Shown piece by piece: positions 1-6,464 of a stretch of DNA of 8,813 nt; the stretch's first letter is position 1; each line of letters opens with the position of its first letter. Under the pieces are notes generated by a model that worked only from the letters and a program-made list of their open reading frames with translations, was not told the origin of the DNA and made no database searches. Made by a program: the position numbers and the translations under genes. Source of the stretch: Thermoplasmatales archaeon UBA582 (GTDB taxonomy: Archaea > Thermoplasmatota > Thermoplasmata > Thermoplasmatales > Thermoplasmataceae); the NCBI GenBank assembly GCA_002502705.1, contig DAQB01000066.1, positions 613 to 9,425 of the forward strand. Reading direction: 5' to 3'.

Positions 1-862
1 GCCGGTACCTCATGCCTTTCATTTCTTTCCCACTGATTTTTTTAATAACCGTTGCACTGTCGCCGAATATCCTGGAAACAAGTTCATTCGCTACGTAATA
101 TTTTTCACCTTCATATTCAACAAGCGCATAATCGAATTCAGGATTGACAGCCAGGAACTGGTTTGACGGCAGGGTCCATGGGGTCGTTGTCCAGGCCAGT
201 ATAAAGGTGTTTTCAGAATCAAGCAGGCTGAATTTTACGTAAACTGAAGTATCAGTGACATCATCATATCCGAGAGCAACCTCATGCGAGCTCAGCGGGG
301 TTCCGCACCTCGGACAGTATGGCACTATCTTATAATCCTTGAACAGAAGGTTCTTTGTGTAGAGTTCCTTCAGTGCCCACCAGACAGATTCCATATATTC
401 CTTTGTCAGTGTGATATAGTCCCTGTTATGGTCAATCCAGAACCCGAGGAGGTCATCTACCTCCTTCCATTCGTCTATGTATCGGAATACACTTTCCCTG
501 CAATATTTATTGAAATTCTCAACTCCGAATTTCTCGATCTCTTTCTTCGAATTTATGGAGAAATGTTTTTCGGCTTCCACCTCAACCGGGAGGCCGTGGC
601 AATCCCACCCGCCAAACCTTCCCTCAATTCTGTGGCCTGTCATGTATTTGTATCTTAGAATAACATCCTTTACTGTACGGGTCATAGCGTGGCCAAGATG
701 AGGGCGGCCATTTGCAGTTGGTGGACCCTCCAGGAACCTGAATCTTTTTCCTGTTTCACGCCCTTTTATTGATATTTCCTGGGTTCCGGAGATTTTCCAG
801 TACTCACGTATTTCATCAGATACATCCTTAAGGGAACGACTTGAATCTATTTGCTTAAACAT
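1..862 (-). CDS. ileS: Isoleucyl-tRNA synthetase, N-terminal part (runs off left edge)
   Basis: Cytoplasmic class Ia aminoacyl-tRNA synthetase that charges tRNA-Ile. About 287 residues are visible and the rest lies beyond base 1. In order I see the ATP-binding HIGH signature as HLGH (residues 55-58, after GPPTANGRP), the WDCHGLPVE motif (about 86-94) typical of IleRS, a CPRCG pair (Cys183/Cys186), and WTTTPWTLPSN (about 224-234), which opens the CP1 editing domain. The KMSKS loop and anticodon-binding domain are not in the window. The start at 862-860 is the only ATG after an in-frame TAA about 50 nt upstream. The stretch between them reads open as LNDSFPGWHTE but has no ATG. The gene diverges from the membrane-protein pair across a 146-bp gap. 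The family call is secure; the exact start is fairly secure. Confidence 0.96.
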   Translation of the reverse strand, partial: MFKQIDSSRSLKDVSDEIREYWKISGTQEISIKGRETGKRFRFLEGPPTANGRPHLGHAMTRTVKDVILRYKYMTGHRIEGRFGGWDCHGLPVEVEAEKHFSINSKKEIEKFGVENFNKYCRESVFRYIDEWKEVDDLLGFWIDHNRDYITLTKEYMESVWWALKELYTKNLLFKDYKIVPYCPRCGTPLSSHEVALGYDDVTDTSVYVKFSLLDSENTFILAWTTTPWTLPSNQFLAVNPEFDYALVEYEGEKYYVANELVSRIFGDSATVIKKISGKEMKGMRYR

Positions 863-956
863 TTCAGTGTGCCATCCAGGGAACGAGTCATTTAATCCTT
901 CAATATAATTATTTTAGTCGTCAGGTGAAAAATTCCACACATACGACACACTTTTC

Positions 957-966
957 AATTTATAAT
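957..966 (-). promoter_or_regulatory. Candidate TATA box for ileS
   Basis: On the minus strand this reads ATTATAAATTG-like, a reasonable archaeal box A. Transcription starting about 25 nt downstream would leave a leader of roughly 70 nt before the ileS ATG at 862. A second A/T-rich block (901-915, minus-strand AAAATAATTATATTG) could instead give a leader of about 20 nt. The sequence alone does not decide between them. Confidence 0.4.
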
Positions 967-973
967 GAAGTCA

Positions 974-983
974 AATTTATAAA
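974..983 (+). promoter_or_regulatory. TATA box for the membrane-protein pair
   Basis: AATTTATAAA is close to the archaeal box A consensus. Its centre lies about 30 nt before the ATG at 1009, so the transcript should start within a few bases of the start codon, giving a leaderless or nearly leaderless mRNA. No Shine-Dalgarno sequence is present between box and ATG. Confidence 0.55.
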
Positions 984-1008
984 CATTGTTAATTTCCCAT
1001 AACATCCC

Positions 1009-1602
1009 ATGAACAATGATGCATCTAATGGAAAACCGGTAATCCCATATTCTTTTAATTTCAGGACCTCCATGGGAAGGGGACTGACTATGCTTCTGAT
1101 TCCAGTCATACTTCTAGTCATAATTCTGTTATCCAGGAGCTTCTATTTTCTGGAGTATTTCCACGTCCTCGCAGGATCGGCCTGGACAGGCATGGACCTT
1201 GTGATGGGGCTTTTCTTCGCATTTGTAATGAAGGGACTATCCAACCTGGAAAGGTTGGAGGTGTCAAAACGTCTTATTCCGACAATGCTGTTCTTCATGC
1301 CTTCTATTGCGTCTGTCACTGTTACAGCAGGTCTTTATACAGCTGGATCGCTGAATATTTCCATCTATTCACCATATTTCATTGCCACAGGAATTATTGT
1401 TCTTATTCTCATTATACAGGGATTCGCACTGTTTCTTCCAAATGAACTACGGATATTTCTGGAGATAATCCATGGCGGTAAAAATGTTGAAAAGATAGTC
1501 AGGCTTACGATGCTAAACCTCAAACTATCTTTGAGCCAGCTTGTGTTTCAGATTGCAATCATTATAGTCATGGCCCATTTTGCAACGGGGTATGCACTAT
1601 GA
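1009..1602 (+). CDS. Multipass membrane protein, first of two tandem paralogues
   Basis: An integral membrane protein of 197 residues whose function I do not recognise. A hydrophilic N-terminus of about 25 residues precedes about five hydrophobic segments: roughly 26-44, 48-74, 89-113, 121-144 and 171-195. Helix 2 carries FHVLAGSAWTGMD (His52, Trp59, Asp63), helix 3 begins RLIPTMLFFMP, and the last helix holds QLVFQIAII-VMA. All three blocks recur in the next gene, about 44% identical by hand over 66 residues around helices 2-3. The H-x6-W-x-G look resembles small membrane families such as DUF2269, CopD or the PuuD/urate-oxidase membrane domain, some of which bind haem or copper; that link is a guess from memory. 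The 3' end overlaps the next start by 4 nt (ATGA), so the two are probably co-translated and may form a heterodimer. Confidence 0.85.
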   Translation: MNNDASNGKPVIPYSFNFRTSMGRGLTMLLIPVILLVIILLSRSFYFLEYFHVLAGSAWTGMDLVMGLFFAFVMKGLSNLERLEVSKRLIPTMLFFMPSIASVTVTAGLYTAGSLNISIYSPYFIATGIIVLILIIQGFALFLPNELRIFLEIIHGGKNVEKIVRLTMLNLKLSLSQLVFQIAIIIVMAHFATGYAL

Positions 1603-2153
1603 ATACAGGCACGAAGTCAATTTACAGGGCCGGGGGCATTGCAGTCATAATTCCGGTCATAGGATTCCTTGGATCATGGCTCTCTGGAAGTATGCTGCTG
1701 CTAGATTATATTCACGTGCTGTTGGGTGCAATATGGACAGGGGTTGACGTATTTTACGGTTTGATATTTTATTTTGTGATATCAACCATGGGACCCGAGG
1801 GCAGAAGCAACATTTCCATCAGATTGATCCCGATGTCACTTTTCTTCATTCCAACTGCATCTATCCTGACTCCGCTTGCAGGGTACATCCTTGCTGTAAG
1901 GGAGGGAATATTTTCCATTCACAGCGAGGTATTCATTGCTGCTATTATTCTTGGAACAATACTTGTAGCGGTTGGTTTTCTTACGATAGTACTTTCTTCT
2001 GCCATCATACTTAAGGATATGCGATCCGGAAGGATCAACCAAGAAAAAAATTCAAGTCTGCTGATGCTTGGTTCGAGAGGTGCACTGATCCAGCTGGTCT
2101 TCCAGATTGCCATAATATCTGTCATGGCTTACATAGTAGTATTTATACCCTGA
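1599..2153 (+). CDS. Multipass membrane protein, second of two tandem paralogues
   Basis: A membrane protein of 184 residues, paralogous to the preceding gene. It has about five hydrophobic segments (around 12-33, 36-62, 76-100, 109-137 and 160-182) and shares the helix-2 block DYIHVLLGAIWTGVD (His39, Trp46, Asp50), the helix-3 block RLIPMSLFFIP (Arg75, Pro78, Pro85) and the C-terminal block QLVFQIAIISVMA (Gln165, Gln169). It lacks the longer polar N-terminus of its partner. The loop between helices 4 and 5 is charged and hydrophilic (KDMRSGRINQEKN, about 139-151), probably cytoplasmic. Its ATG lies inside the stop of the first gene, which indicates translational coupling. Function is unknown. 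Conservation of a buried His, Trp and Asp in both copies suggests a shared ligand or subunit interface, which is inference. Confidence 0.85.
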   Translation: MNTGTKSIYRAGGIAVIIPVIGFLGSWLSGSMLLLDYIHVLLGAIWTGVDVFYGLIFYFVISTMGPEGRSNISIRLIPMSLFFIPTASILTPLAGYILAVREGIFSIHSEVFIAAIILGTILVAVGFLTIVLSSAIILKDMRSGRINQEKNSSLLMLGSRGALIQLVFQIAIISVMAYIVVFIP

Positions 2154-2172
2154 TATTGGCTGTAAACTGATC

Positions 2173-2177
2173 TTTTT
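2173..2177 (+). terminator. Possible T-tract terminator after the membrane-protein operon
   Basis: A run of five T residues begins 20 nt after the TGA of the second membrane gene. Archaeal intrinsic termination often uses T-rich tracts without a hairpin, so this is a plausible but weak terminator. Confidence 0.3.
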
Positions 2178-2257
2178 AATCGGATTATACCCATAACTAA
2201 ACGGAATCAAATTATGAGTTGAGTGGTCTGACACTTGTCTGCTTTAATAAGAATTTA

Positions 2258-2282
2258 TTATTAAAATAGAAATATTTAATAA
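2258..2282. repeat. Perfect 8-bp inverted repeat
   Basis: The arms TTATTAAA (2258-2265) and TTTAATAA (2275-2282) are separated by nine bases. The dyad overlaps the box A position expected for the GTG at 2304. It could be an operator for a dimeric regulator, but both arms are entirely A/T, which makes chance occurrence easier. Confidence 0.35.
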
Positions 2283-2286
2283 CCCG

Positions 2287-2303
2287 TAATACTTATATAT
2301 TTT
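2287..2303 (+). promoter_or_regulatory. Strong TATA-like element with upstream BRE-like bases
   Basis: TAATACTTATATATTTT is one of the best box A matches in the window. A start about 25 nt downstream would fall near 2320, inside the candidate small gene rather than before it. It may therefore drive an RNA reading toward, and antisense to, the 3' end of thiL. An upstream A/T block (about 2271-2280) is better spaced for a leaderless transcript from the GTG at 2304. Confidence 0.4.
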
Positions 2304-2432
2304 GTGCCAGGAAAATTTTATAAAAATATTCTTGAGGCAATCCGAGACGAAACAAAGAGGATAAAGGAAGTCATAAGGGAGCAGAGGTCATCTGACGACA
2401 GAACTAGGCAGAATAATCGCAAGACTGGCTAA
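2304..2432 (+). CDS. Candidate small, highly charged protein (42 residues)
   Basis: A GTG-initiated frame of 42 codons ending in TAA at 2430-2432, too short for usual ORF calling. The product begins VPGKFYKNILEAIRDETKRI and ends in a basic, polar tail rich in Arg, Asn and Asp. The first two thirds can form an amphipathic helix: Ile9, Ile13, Thr17, Ile20 and Ile24 fall at 4-4-3-4 spacing, like a short coiled coil. Codon use (AGG, ATA, AAG, GAG) matches neighbouring genes. An in-frame TAA at 2280-2282 with no ATG after it limits the start to GTG. The stop overlaps the thiL stop by 4 nt on the opposite strand. Length alone is not significant, since 42 open codons occur by chance fairly often, so this is tentative. 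I recognise no family. Confidence 0.4.
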   Translation: MPGKFYKNILEAIRDETKRIKEVIREQRSSDDRTRQNNRKTG

Positions 2433-3409
2433 ACAATCTTACCTAGCTTTGGTGGCTCCCTGAAATGCTCATACCCAGCCCTGTTTATGGTAGTCCATTT
2501 CTCCCCATCGAATATGATGTTTTCCCCTTCCCATGAGTCGCCGATAAATGAAACATCGATCCTGTTTTTTTCCATTGCATCCTTGAAATCCCTGTAATTA
2601 TCGTTCTCAATTGTGAACATTAATTCATAGTCCCCGCCGAAATATAACGAGAGATCCAGATCGGATGCACCTGACAACAGTATCGCACGGGATACATTGC
2701 GATCCAGACCAATCTCATTCTGGACTATCCTGAAGCCGATGTTGAAATCATCTTTCGCCTTTGCAATGGCGGATGCTATGCCGTCCGATAGATCCGTCAT
2801 GAATTTCCCGCCACACTCACTGATAATCTGTGCTTCTCTTATCCTCGGCGTGAAGTTCAGTAGAAGATCTATACCCTGCCTTTTTCTGTATCCGGATCGA
2901 TAGAATATATATCCTGAAGCCGCCCTTCCCTGCTTGCCCGTAACACAGAGAATCTGGCCCTTCTTCAGGTCGCTCCGCCTTCTTAAAACGCTATCTTTCT
3001 GCTCTCCAATCGCTGTGCCGGCAAGCACAAGCTCGGCACCCTCTTTGGTGTCTCCACCAAGATATTCTGAACTAAACTCTTTCATTTTAAGATCGATGGC
3101 CTCTACTATTTCATACAGGAACCTGTCTTCTGTGCTTGGGGGGACTATGAAAGAACCCAGCAGACCAATCGGCTTTCCCGCCATCGCAGCTATGTCGCTT
3201 AGATTTATGGATGCGAGAAATGCTCCAATCTGGGATGGTGTTGATTCAGCAGGCAGATTCGTTGAATAAGATACGGAATCTGTTGAGATTAGGACATTAT
3301 TTTTGCCTATTCTTAAAACAACGCAGTCATCCTTACCTCCGTGAACATGCCCCTCACTGAATAATTGCTTAAGGAATGCATTCTCTCCGATTTTCGATAT
3401 CTTCACCAT
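2429..3409 (-). CDS. thiL: Thiamine-monophosphate kinase
   Basis: Phosphorylates thiamine monophosphate with ATP to give the cofactor thiamine diphosphate, the last step of the pathway; cytoplasmic. At 326 residues it has the usual ThiL length. Landmarks of the PurM/ThiL ATP-binding fold are GGKDDCVVL (Asp27/Asp28), STDSV (Asp44), NLSDIAAMAGKP (about 69-80), GGDT (118-121), TPRIREA (about 187-193), DLSDGIA (206-212) and FGGDYELMFT (about 257-266). The acidic residues in these motifs bind Mg2+ and phosphate in the family. The start at 3409-3407 is fixed by an in-frame TAA two codons upstream. It lies 36 nt after the radical SAM gene on the same strand, so an operon is likely, although an A/T block at 3425-3433 could add promoter activity. 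No TPP riboswitch is seen upstream. Confidence 0.95.
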   Translation of the reverse strand: MVKISKIGENAFLKQLFSEGHVHGGKDDCVVLRIGKNNVLISTDSVSYSTNLPAESTPSQIGAFLASINLSDIAAMAGKPIGLLGSFIVPPSTEDRFLYEIVEAIDLKMKEFSSEYLGGDTKEGAELVLAGTAIGEQKDSVLRRRSDLKKGQILCVTGKQGRAASGYIFYRSGYRKRQGIDLLLNFTPRIREAQIISECGGKFMTDLSDGIASAIAKAKDDFNIGFRIVQNEIGLDRNVSRAILLSGASDLDLSLYFGGDYELMFTIENDNYRDFKDAMEKNRIDVSFIGDSWEGENIIFDGEKWTTINRAGYEHFREPPKLGKIV

Positions 3410-3445
3410 TGGTTAACGCAACTTCATTAAATCATATTGCTGTTT

Positions 3446-4507
3446 TCAAATTACTTGAGAATAGCTGATTGATCGCCTTGAAAGCAGATCAACATCAATG
3501 CCAGATGGAAGGCGATCCTCTAGTTCAATATCCTCGTTGTATGAGCTGAGGTCTGCACTATTGTAATATTCCTCAAGTTCAGAAAAATCCTGGTTCAGTG
3601 ATGAGGAAACGATAAGATCCAGCAGCTTCCTGTCGTAATCATTGTTGTGCACACCCCTTTCATGGTTCCCTCCGGTCGGGTAAGAGATTACAGTCCTGCC
3701 AGGTTTTCTTGAATCCAGTAGGATCCGGGCAAGAGACCATAACCTTGGGGGCCTGTAAAGGTTTTTCTTCCACAGGTGCTCAACGAGAGTATTCTTCTGT
3801 ATGTTCATAGGGTTTACGCTAACGTCGTCGCTATATCCGTCTGTATCCCGTATTGATGAAAGCATATCTTCAATTGCAAATTTTTCAGAATAGAAAGGCG
3901 GCTTGAACAACAGATACGTTCTCACACCGAAACCCAGTTTTCTGGCAGTGGTGGCTGCTGTAACATATTTGGAATAACTGGATCCTTTATTGATAGAATT
4001 TGTGATAACAGAATCGTTCGAGCTCTCGAGGCCTATTGCCACCCTTATCCTGTACCCGTAATTCCCAAGGGCACCTATATTTTTTTCATTGAGGTATTCA
4101 GTTCTGCTCTCCACGAGGAGATGATCGATCCTGCCGTTCATGGAATCAAGAAAATATGATCTTACATCCAGAGGGATCTCTAATGGATCCAGGAAACTTC
4201 CGGATGTGAAAACCTTGACAACCTTTATGCCGTTAAGCGAATTCGACAAAACGTCCACCTGCCTGAGTAGATTTTCCTTTGTAACAGTTGAGTCTATGTC
4301 GTTGAAATAACCGCACATTGAACATGATGAGAAATTATACCATGAGCACCCCCTCGTCCTGAATATAACAACGATTGTATCCTCGACTGAACCGCCTATT
4401 CTGTCAAGTTCTTTCCAGATTGAAACAGGCTTATCCCTGTTTACCGATGCCTTTTGGGAAGGCATCAGGCTTTTGATATATCCCGCGAGTTCCCTGTCAG
4501 TATGCAT
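3446..4507 (-). CDS. Archaeosine biosynthesis radical SAM protein, RaSEA type
   Basis: A radical SAM protein of 353 residues. The cluster motif is RTRGCSWYNFSSCSMCGYFND with Cys54-x7-Cys62-x2-Cys65, the spacing of the RaSEA family (COG1244-like, TIGR01210-like). Other family blocks are FTSGSFLDPLEIP (about 100-112), VESRTEYL (about 132-139), RVAIGLES (about 155-162) and NKGSSYSKY (about 173-181). RaSEA works with ArcS to turn the lysine-preQ0 base in tRNA into archaeosine, which stabilises tRNA in archaea. ArcS is not in this window. Near the C-terminus, YPTGGNHERGVHNNDYDRK (about 276-294) aligns with a segment that, as I remember it, reads RGPHNC..C in relatives, and here the cysteines are absent. 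The ATG at 4507 starts 66 bp from the divergent aminotransferase. thiL follows after 36 nt. Confidence 0.88.
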   Translation of the reverse strand: MHTDRELAGYIKSLMPSQKASVNRDKPVSIWKELDRIGGSVEDTIVVIFRTRGCSWYNFSSCSMCGYFNDIDSTVTKENLLRQVDVLSNSLNGIKVVKVFTSGSFLDPLEIPLDVRSYFLDSMNGRIDHLLVESRTEYLNEKNIGALGNYGYRIRVAIGLESSNDSVITNSINKGSSYSKYVTAATTARKLGFGVRTYLLFKPPFYSEKFAIEDMLSSIRDTDGYSDDVSVNPMNIQKNTLVEHLWKKNLYRPPRLWSLARILLDSRKPGRTVISYPTGGNHERGVHNNDYDRKLLDLIVSSSLNQDFSELEEYYNSADLSSYNEDIELEDRLPSGIDVDLLSRRSISYSQVI

Positions 4508-4540
4508 TGATTATACACTTTCGTCAGCTTATGACTGCAA

Positions 4541-4552
4541 CATATTTTAAAC
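4541..4552. promoter_or_regulatory. Shared A/T element of a divergent promoter
   Basis: CATATTTTAAAC lies in the 66-bp gap between two divergent starts. On the plus strand its centre is about 28 nt before the ATG at 4574, which predicts a leaderless aminotransferase mRNA. On the minus strand GTTTAAAATATG sits about 40 nt before the ATG at 4507, giving a leader of around ten bases. One A/T block may therefore serve both directions. Confidence 0.5.
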
Positions 4553-4573
4553 AAACTGGGATTATGGTCACAA

Positions 4574-5722
4574 ATGATAACTTCTCGATTGAACAGGATT
4601 CAGGAATCACCCACGCTCAAATTGACCAAGACAGCGGAAGACTTGAAAGCAAAAGGCATGAAGATATACAATTTCGGTATAGGTGAACCTGATTTCACAA
4701 CCCCTGAAAGAATTATTGAAAAGGCTTTTGAATGGGCCAAGAAAGGCAAGACACACTACACACCGGCAAACGGCATATTAGAACTCAGGCAGGCAATTGC
4801 ACAGAAGATGCATAAGAAAAATTCAATAACTGCAGGTCCCGAGAACGTTCTTGTAAGCCCCTCAAAGTATGCAATATACCTTGCAATGTATGTGCTACTG
4901 GAGGAAGGTGACGGAGTCATACTCCCAGATCCATATTATTCATCATACAGCGATATGATCAAACTTGCAGGCGGCAAGCCTCTTTACACCCCGCTTGAAA
5001 AGGATTATTCATTCAATTTCCAGGAAATGCAGAAACTAATCTCCCCCCGGACAAAGATAATGCTGTTTAACAACCCATCGAATCCAACAGGCCGAGTATA
5101 CACCGAGAAAGAAATCAGGGAACTTGCGGATTTCGCAATCAAAAACAAGCTAACTATCGTTTCAGATGAAATATACGAGGATCTGATATACGAAGGAAAG
5201 ATGTTTTCTCCCGGCTCCATAGAAGAGGTGCGTGATCACGTGCTCACTATAAGCGGCTTTTCGAAGAGCTATGCCATGACTGGTTGGAGGATAGGGTATC
5301 TTGTGGGCACAGAGGAGGTCATCAAAGCTGCTACAAAGGTTCAGGGACAGACAATAACCTGCGTCTCCTCTATTTCACAGTATGCTGCTTTGGAAGCACT
5401 CACGGATGATGCCGACCCTGCAAGTTTCAGGGAAACCTTCAGGAAAAGGAGGGATTATGTGTTCAAGAGATTATCAGAGATACCTGGACACAGTATAATC
5501 AAGCCCAATGGTGCGTTCTATGCCTTTCCGAAATACGATTACAAGATGAATTCTGCGGATTTCTCGTCCCAGCTTCTGCAAAAACAGAATGTCATTGTCA
5601 CGCCTGGAACAGCATTCGGGAACGAGGGTGAACATCATTACAGACTGTCATTTGCAACCTCCGATGAAGTACTTAACGAAGGTATATCAAGGATCGAGAA
5701 ATTTTCAAGAGAACTGAAATAA
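4574..5722 (+). CDS. Class I/II pyridoxal-phosphate aminotransferase, aspartate aminotransferase-like
   Basis: Fold-type I PLP enzyme of 382 residues, a normal length for archaeal class I-gamma aspartate aminotransferases; probably cytoplasmic. Visible landmarks are the N-terminal FGIGEPDF (about 34-41), HYTPANG (about 61-67), NNPSNPTG (166-173, Asn170 contacting PLP), SDEIYEDL (Asp198 and Tyr201), SGFSKSYAMTGWRIGY with the Schiff-base Lys231 and phosphate-binding Arg239, and HYRLSF with Arg357, which in the family binds the substrate alpha-carboxylate. It probably moves an amino group between aspartate or a related amino acid and 2-oxoglutarate; exact substrates cannot be read from sequence. 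The ATG at 4574 fits the TATA spacing. Another ATG at 4564 is out of frame. The phosphoesterase gene starts 13 nt after the stop, which suggests co-transcription. Confidence 0.93.
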   Translation: MITSRLNRIQESPTLKLTKTAEDLKAKGMKIYNFGIGEPDFTTPERIIEKAFEWAKKGKTHYTPANGILELRQAIAQKMHKKNSITAGPENVLVSPSKYAIYLAMYVLLEEGDGVILPDPYYSSYSDMIKLAGGKPLYTPLEKDYSFNFQEMQKLISPRTKIMLFNNPSNPTGRVYTEKEIRELADFAIKNKLTIVSDEIYEDLIYEGKMFSPGSIEEVRDHVLTISGFSKSYAMTGWRIGYLVGTEEVIKAATKVQGQTITCVSSISQYAALEALTDDADPASFRETFRKRRDYVFKRLSEIPGHSIIKPNGAFYAFPKYDYKMNSADFSSQLLQKQNVIVTPGTAFGNEGEHHYRLSFATSDEVLNEGISRIEKFSRELK

Positions 5723-5735
5723 GGTCGAACGGTTC

Positions 5736-6464
5736 ATGATGGAGATCCAGATAGAGAAGGACGTTTTCATATCGGATCTTTATTGCATATATCTCAGAGA
5801 TATTAGTGCAGTCGTCGTTTCTGATCTGCATCTTGGCTTCGAGGAGGAGATGAACCTTAGAGGGCTATTTCTGCCGAAGCTCCAGCGGGAACATGTCGAA
5901 AAGATGATCGATGGCATAATCGAAAGATACAATCCGGAAATGGTAATTATAAATGGGGATTTCAAGCACGAATTTTCCAGGAATCTTCCGCAGGAGTGGG
6001 ACGATATCATTCATTTCATCGATCGATACAAGGACAATGTCAATCTATACTTCATCCGGGGAAACCATGACAACTATCTCCTTACAATTCTTTCAAGATC
6101 GAATATTGAATTGCATGAGAAATTTGAGAATGAAAGATATTTCATCTATCATGGTGACAAGGATCTTGGTCTGAAAAAGCTAACAATTTTAGGCCATGAG
6201 CACCCATCAATATCATTAAGGGATGAAATAGGGGGCGTTTTCAAGATTCATTCATTTATATACAACCCCGAGTCCCGTGTTCTGATAACACCAGCTCTCA
6301 GCTTCTTTTCATCAGGCAGTGATGTGCTCACTTCTCTTCTCAATGAAGAACATTTCACACCCTCGTTAAAACACACAGAATCTTCCAAGTTCAGGGTATT
6401 TGGTCTCACAGAAGAATTTGGCCTTGTTGATCTTGGCCCTCTTGGTGAGATGAAGCGGCATTAG
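5736..6464 (+). CDS. SbcD/Mre11-related calcineurin-like metallophosphoesterase
   Basis: A stand-alone metallophosphoesterase of 242 residues. The two-metal site motifs appear in order: SDLHLG (Asp30, His32), INGDFKHEF (Asp75, His78), RGNHDN (Asn110, His111, Asp112), YHGD (His139) and GHEHPS (His154, His156). This set and length fit the archaeal 'SbcD-related putative phosphoesterase' group (TIGR00024-like). It lacks the capping and Rad50-binding regions of true Mre11, so nuclease activity is not assured. It lies 13 nt after the aminotransferase gene, with a weak Shine-Dalgarno-like AAGGT (5721-5725) about ten bases before ATG. ATG codons at 5736 and 5739 are in frame with each other; the first is used here. 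Its final 59 nt overlap the 3' end of hemA on the other strand. The substrate is unknown. Confidence 0.88.
   Translation: MMEIQIEKDVFISDLYCIYLRDISAVVVSDLHLGFEEEMNLRGLFLPKLQREHVEKMIDGIIERYNPEMVIINGDFKHEFSRNLPQEWDDIIHFIDRYKDNVNLYFIRGNHDNYLLTILSRSNIELHEKFENERYFIYHGDKDLGLKKLTILGHEHPSISLRDEIGGVFKIHSFIYNPESRVLITPALSFFSSGSDVLTSLLNEEHFTPSLKHTESSKFRVFGLTEEFGLVDLGPLGEMKRH

Larger units (their letters stand above)
2154..2303. other. A/T-rich intergenic region with terminator-like and promoter-like sequences
   Basis: This 150-bp gap starts with a short T tract (2173-2177) that could end the membrane-protein transcript. It then carries an 8-bp inverted repeat (2258-2265 and 2275-2282) and ends in a strong TATA-like element next to the GTG of a candidate small gene. 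No tRNA, and no TPP riboswitch core before thiL, was seen here. Confidence 0.5.

Noticed and set aside
284..658. Open frame of 124 residues on the plus strand
   Set aside because: It lies wholly within ileS on the other strand, and its product shows no domain or coding-like composition.
2154..2428. Possible TPP riboswitch or tRNA near thiL
   Set aside because: No conserved THI-box core, cloverleaf or T-loop sequence could be found. The region is also downstream of thiL, not upstream.
2934..3269. Plus-strand frame of 111 residues inside thiL
   Set aside because: It is the complement shadow of a clearly recognised ThiL with intact motifs.
4564..4686. ATG ten bases before the aminotransferase start, reading out of frame for 40 codons
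   Set aside because: It lies upstream of the start expected from the TATA box, so it is probably not transcribed, and it overlaps a well-supported gene.
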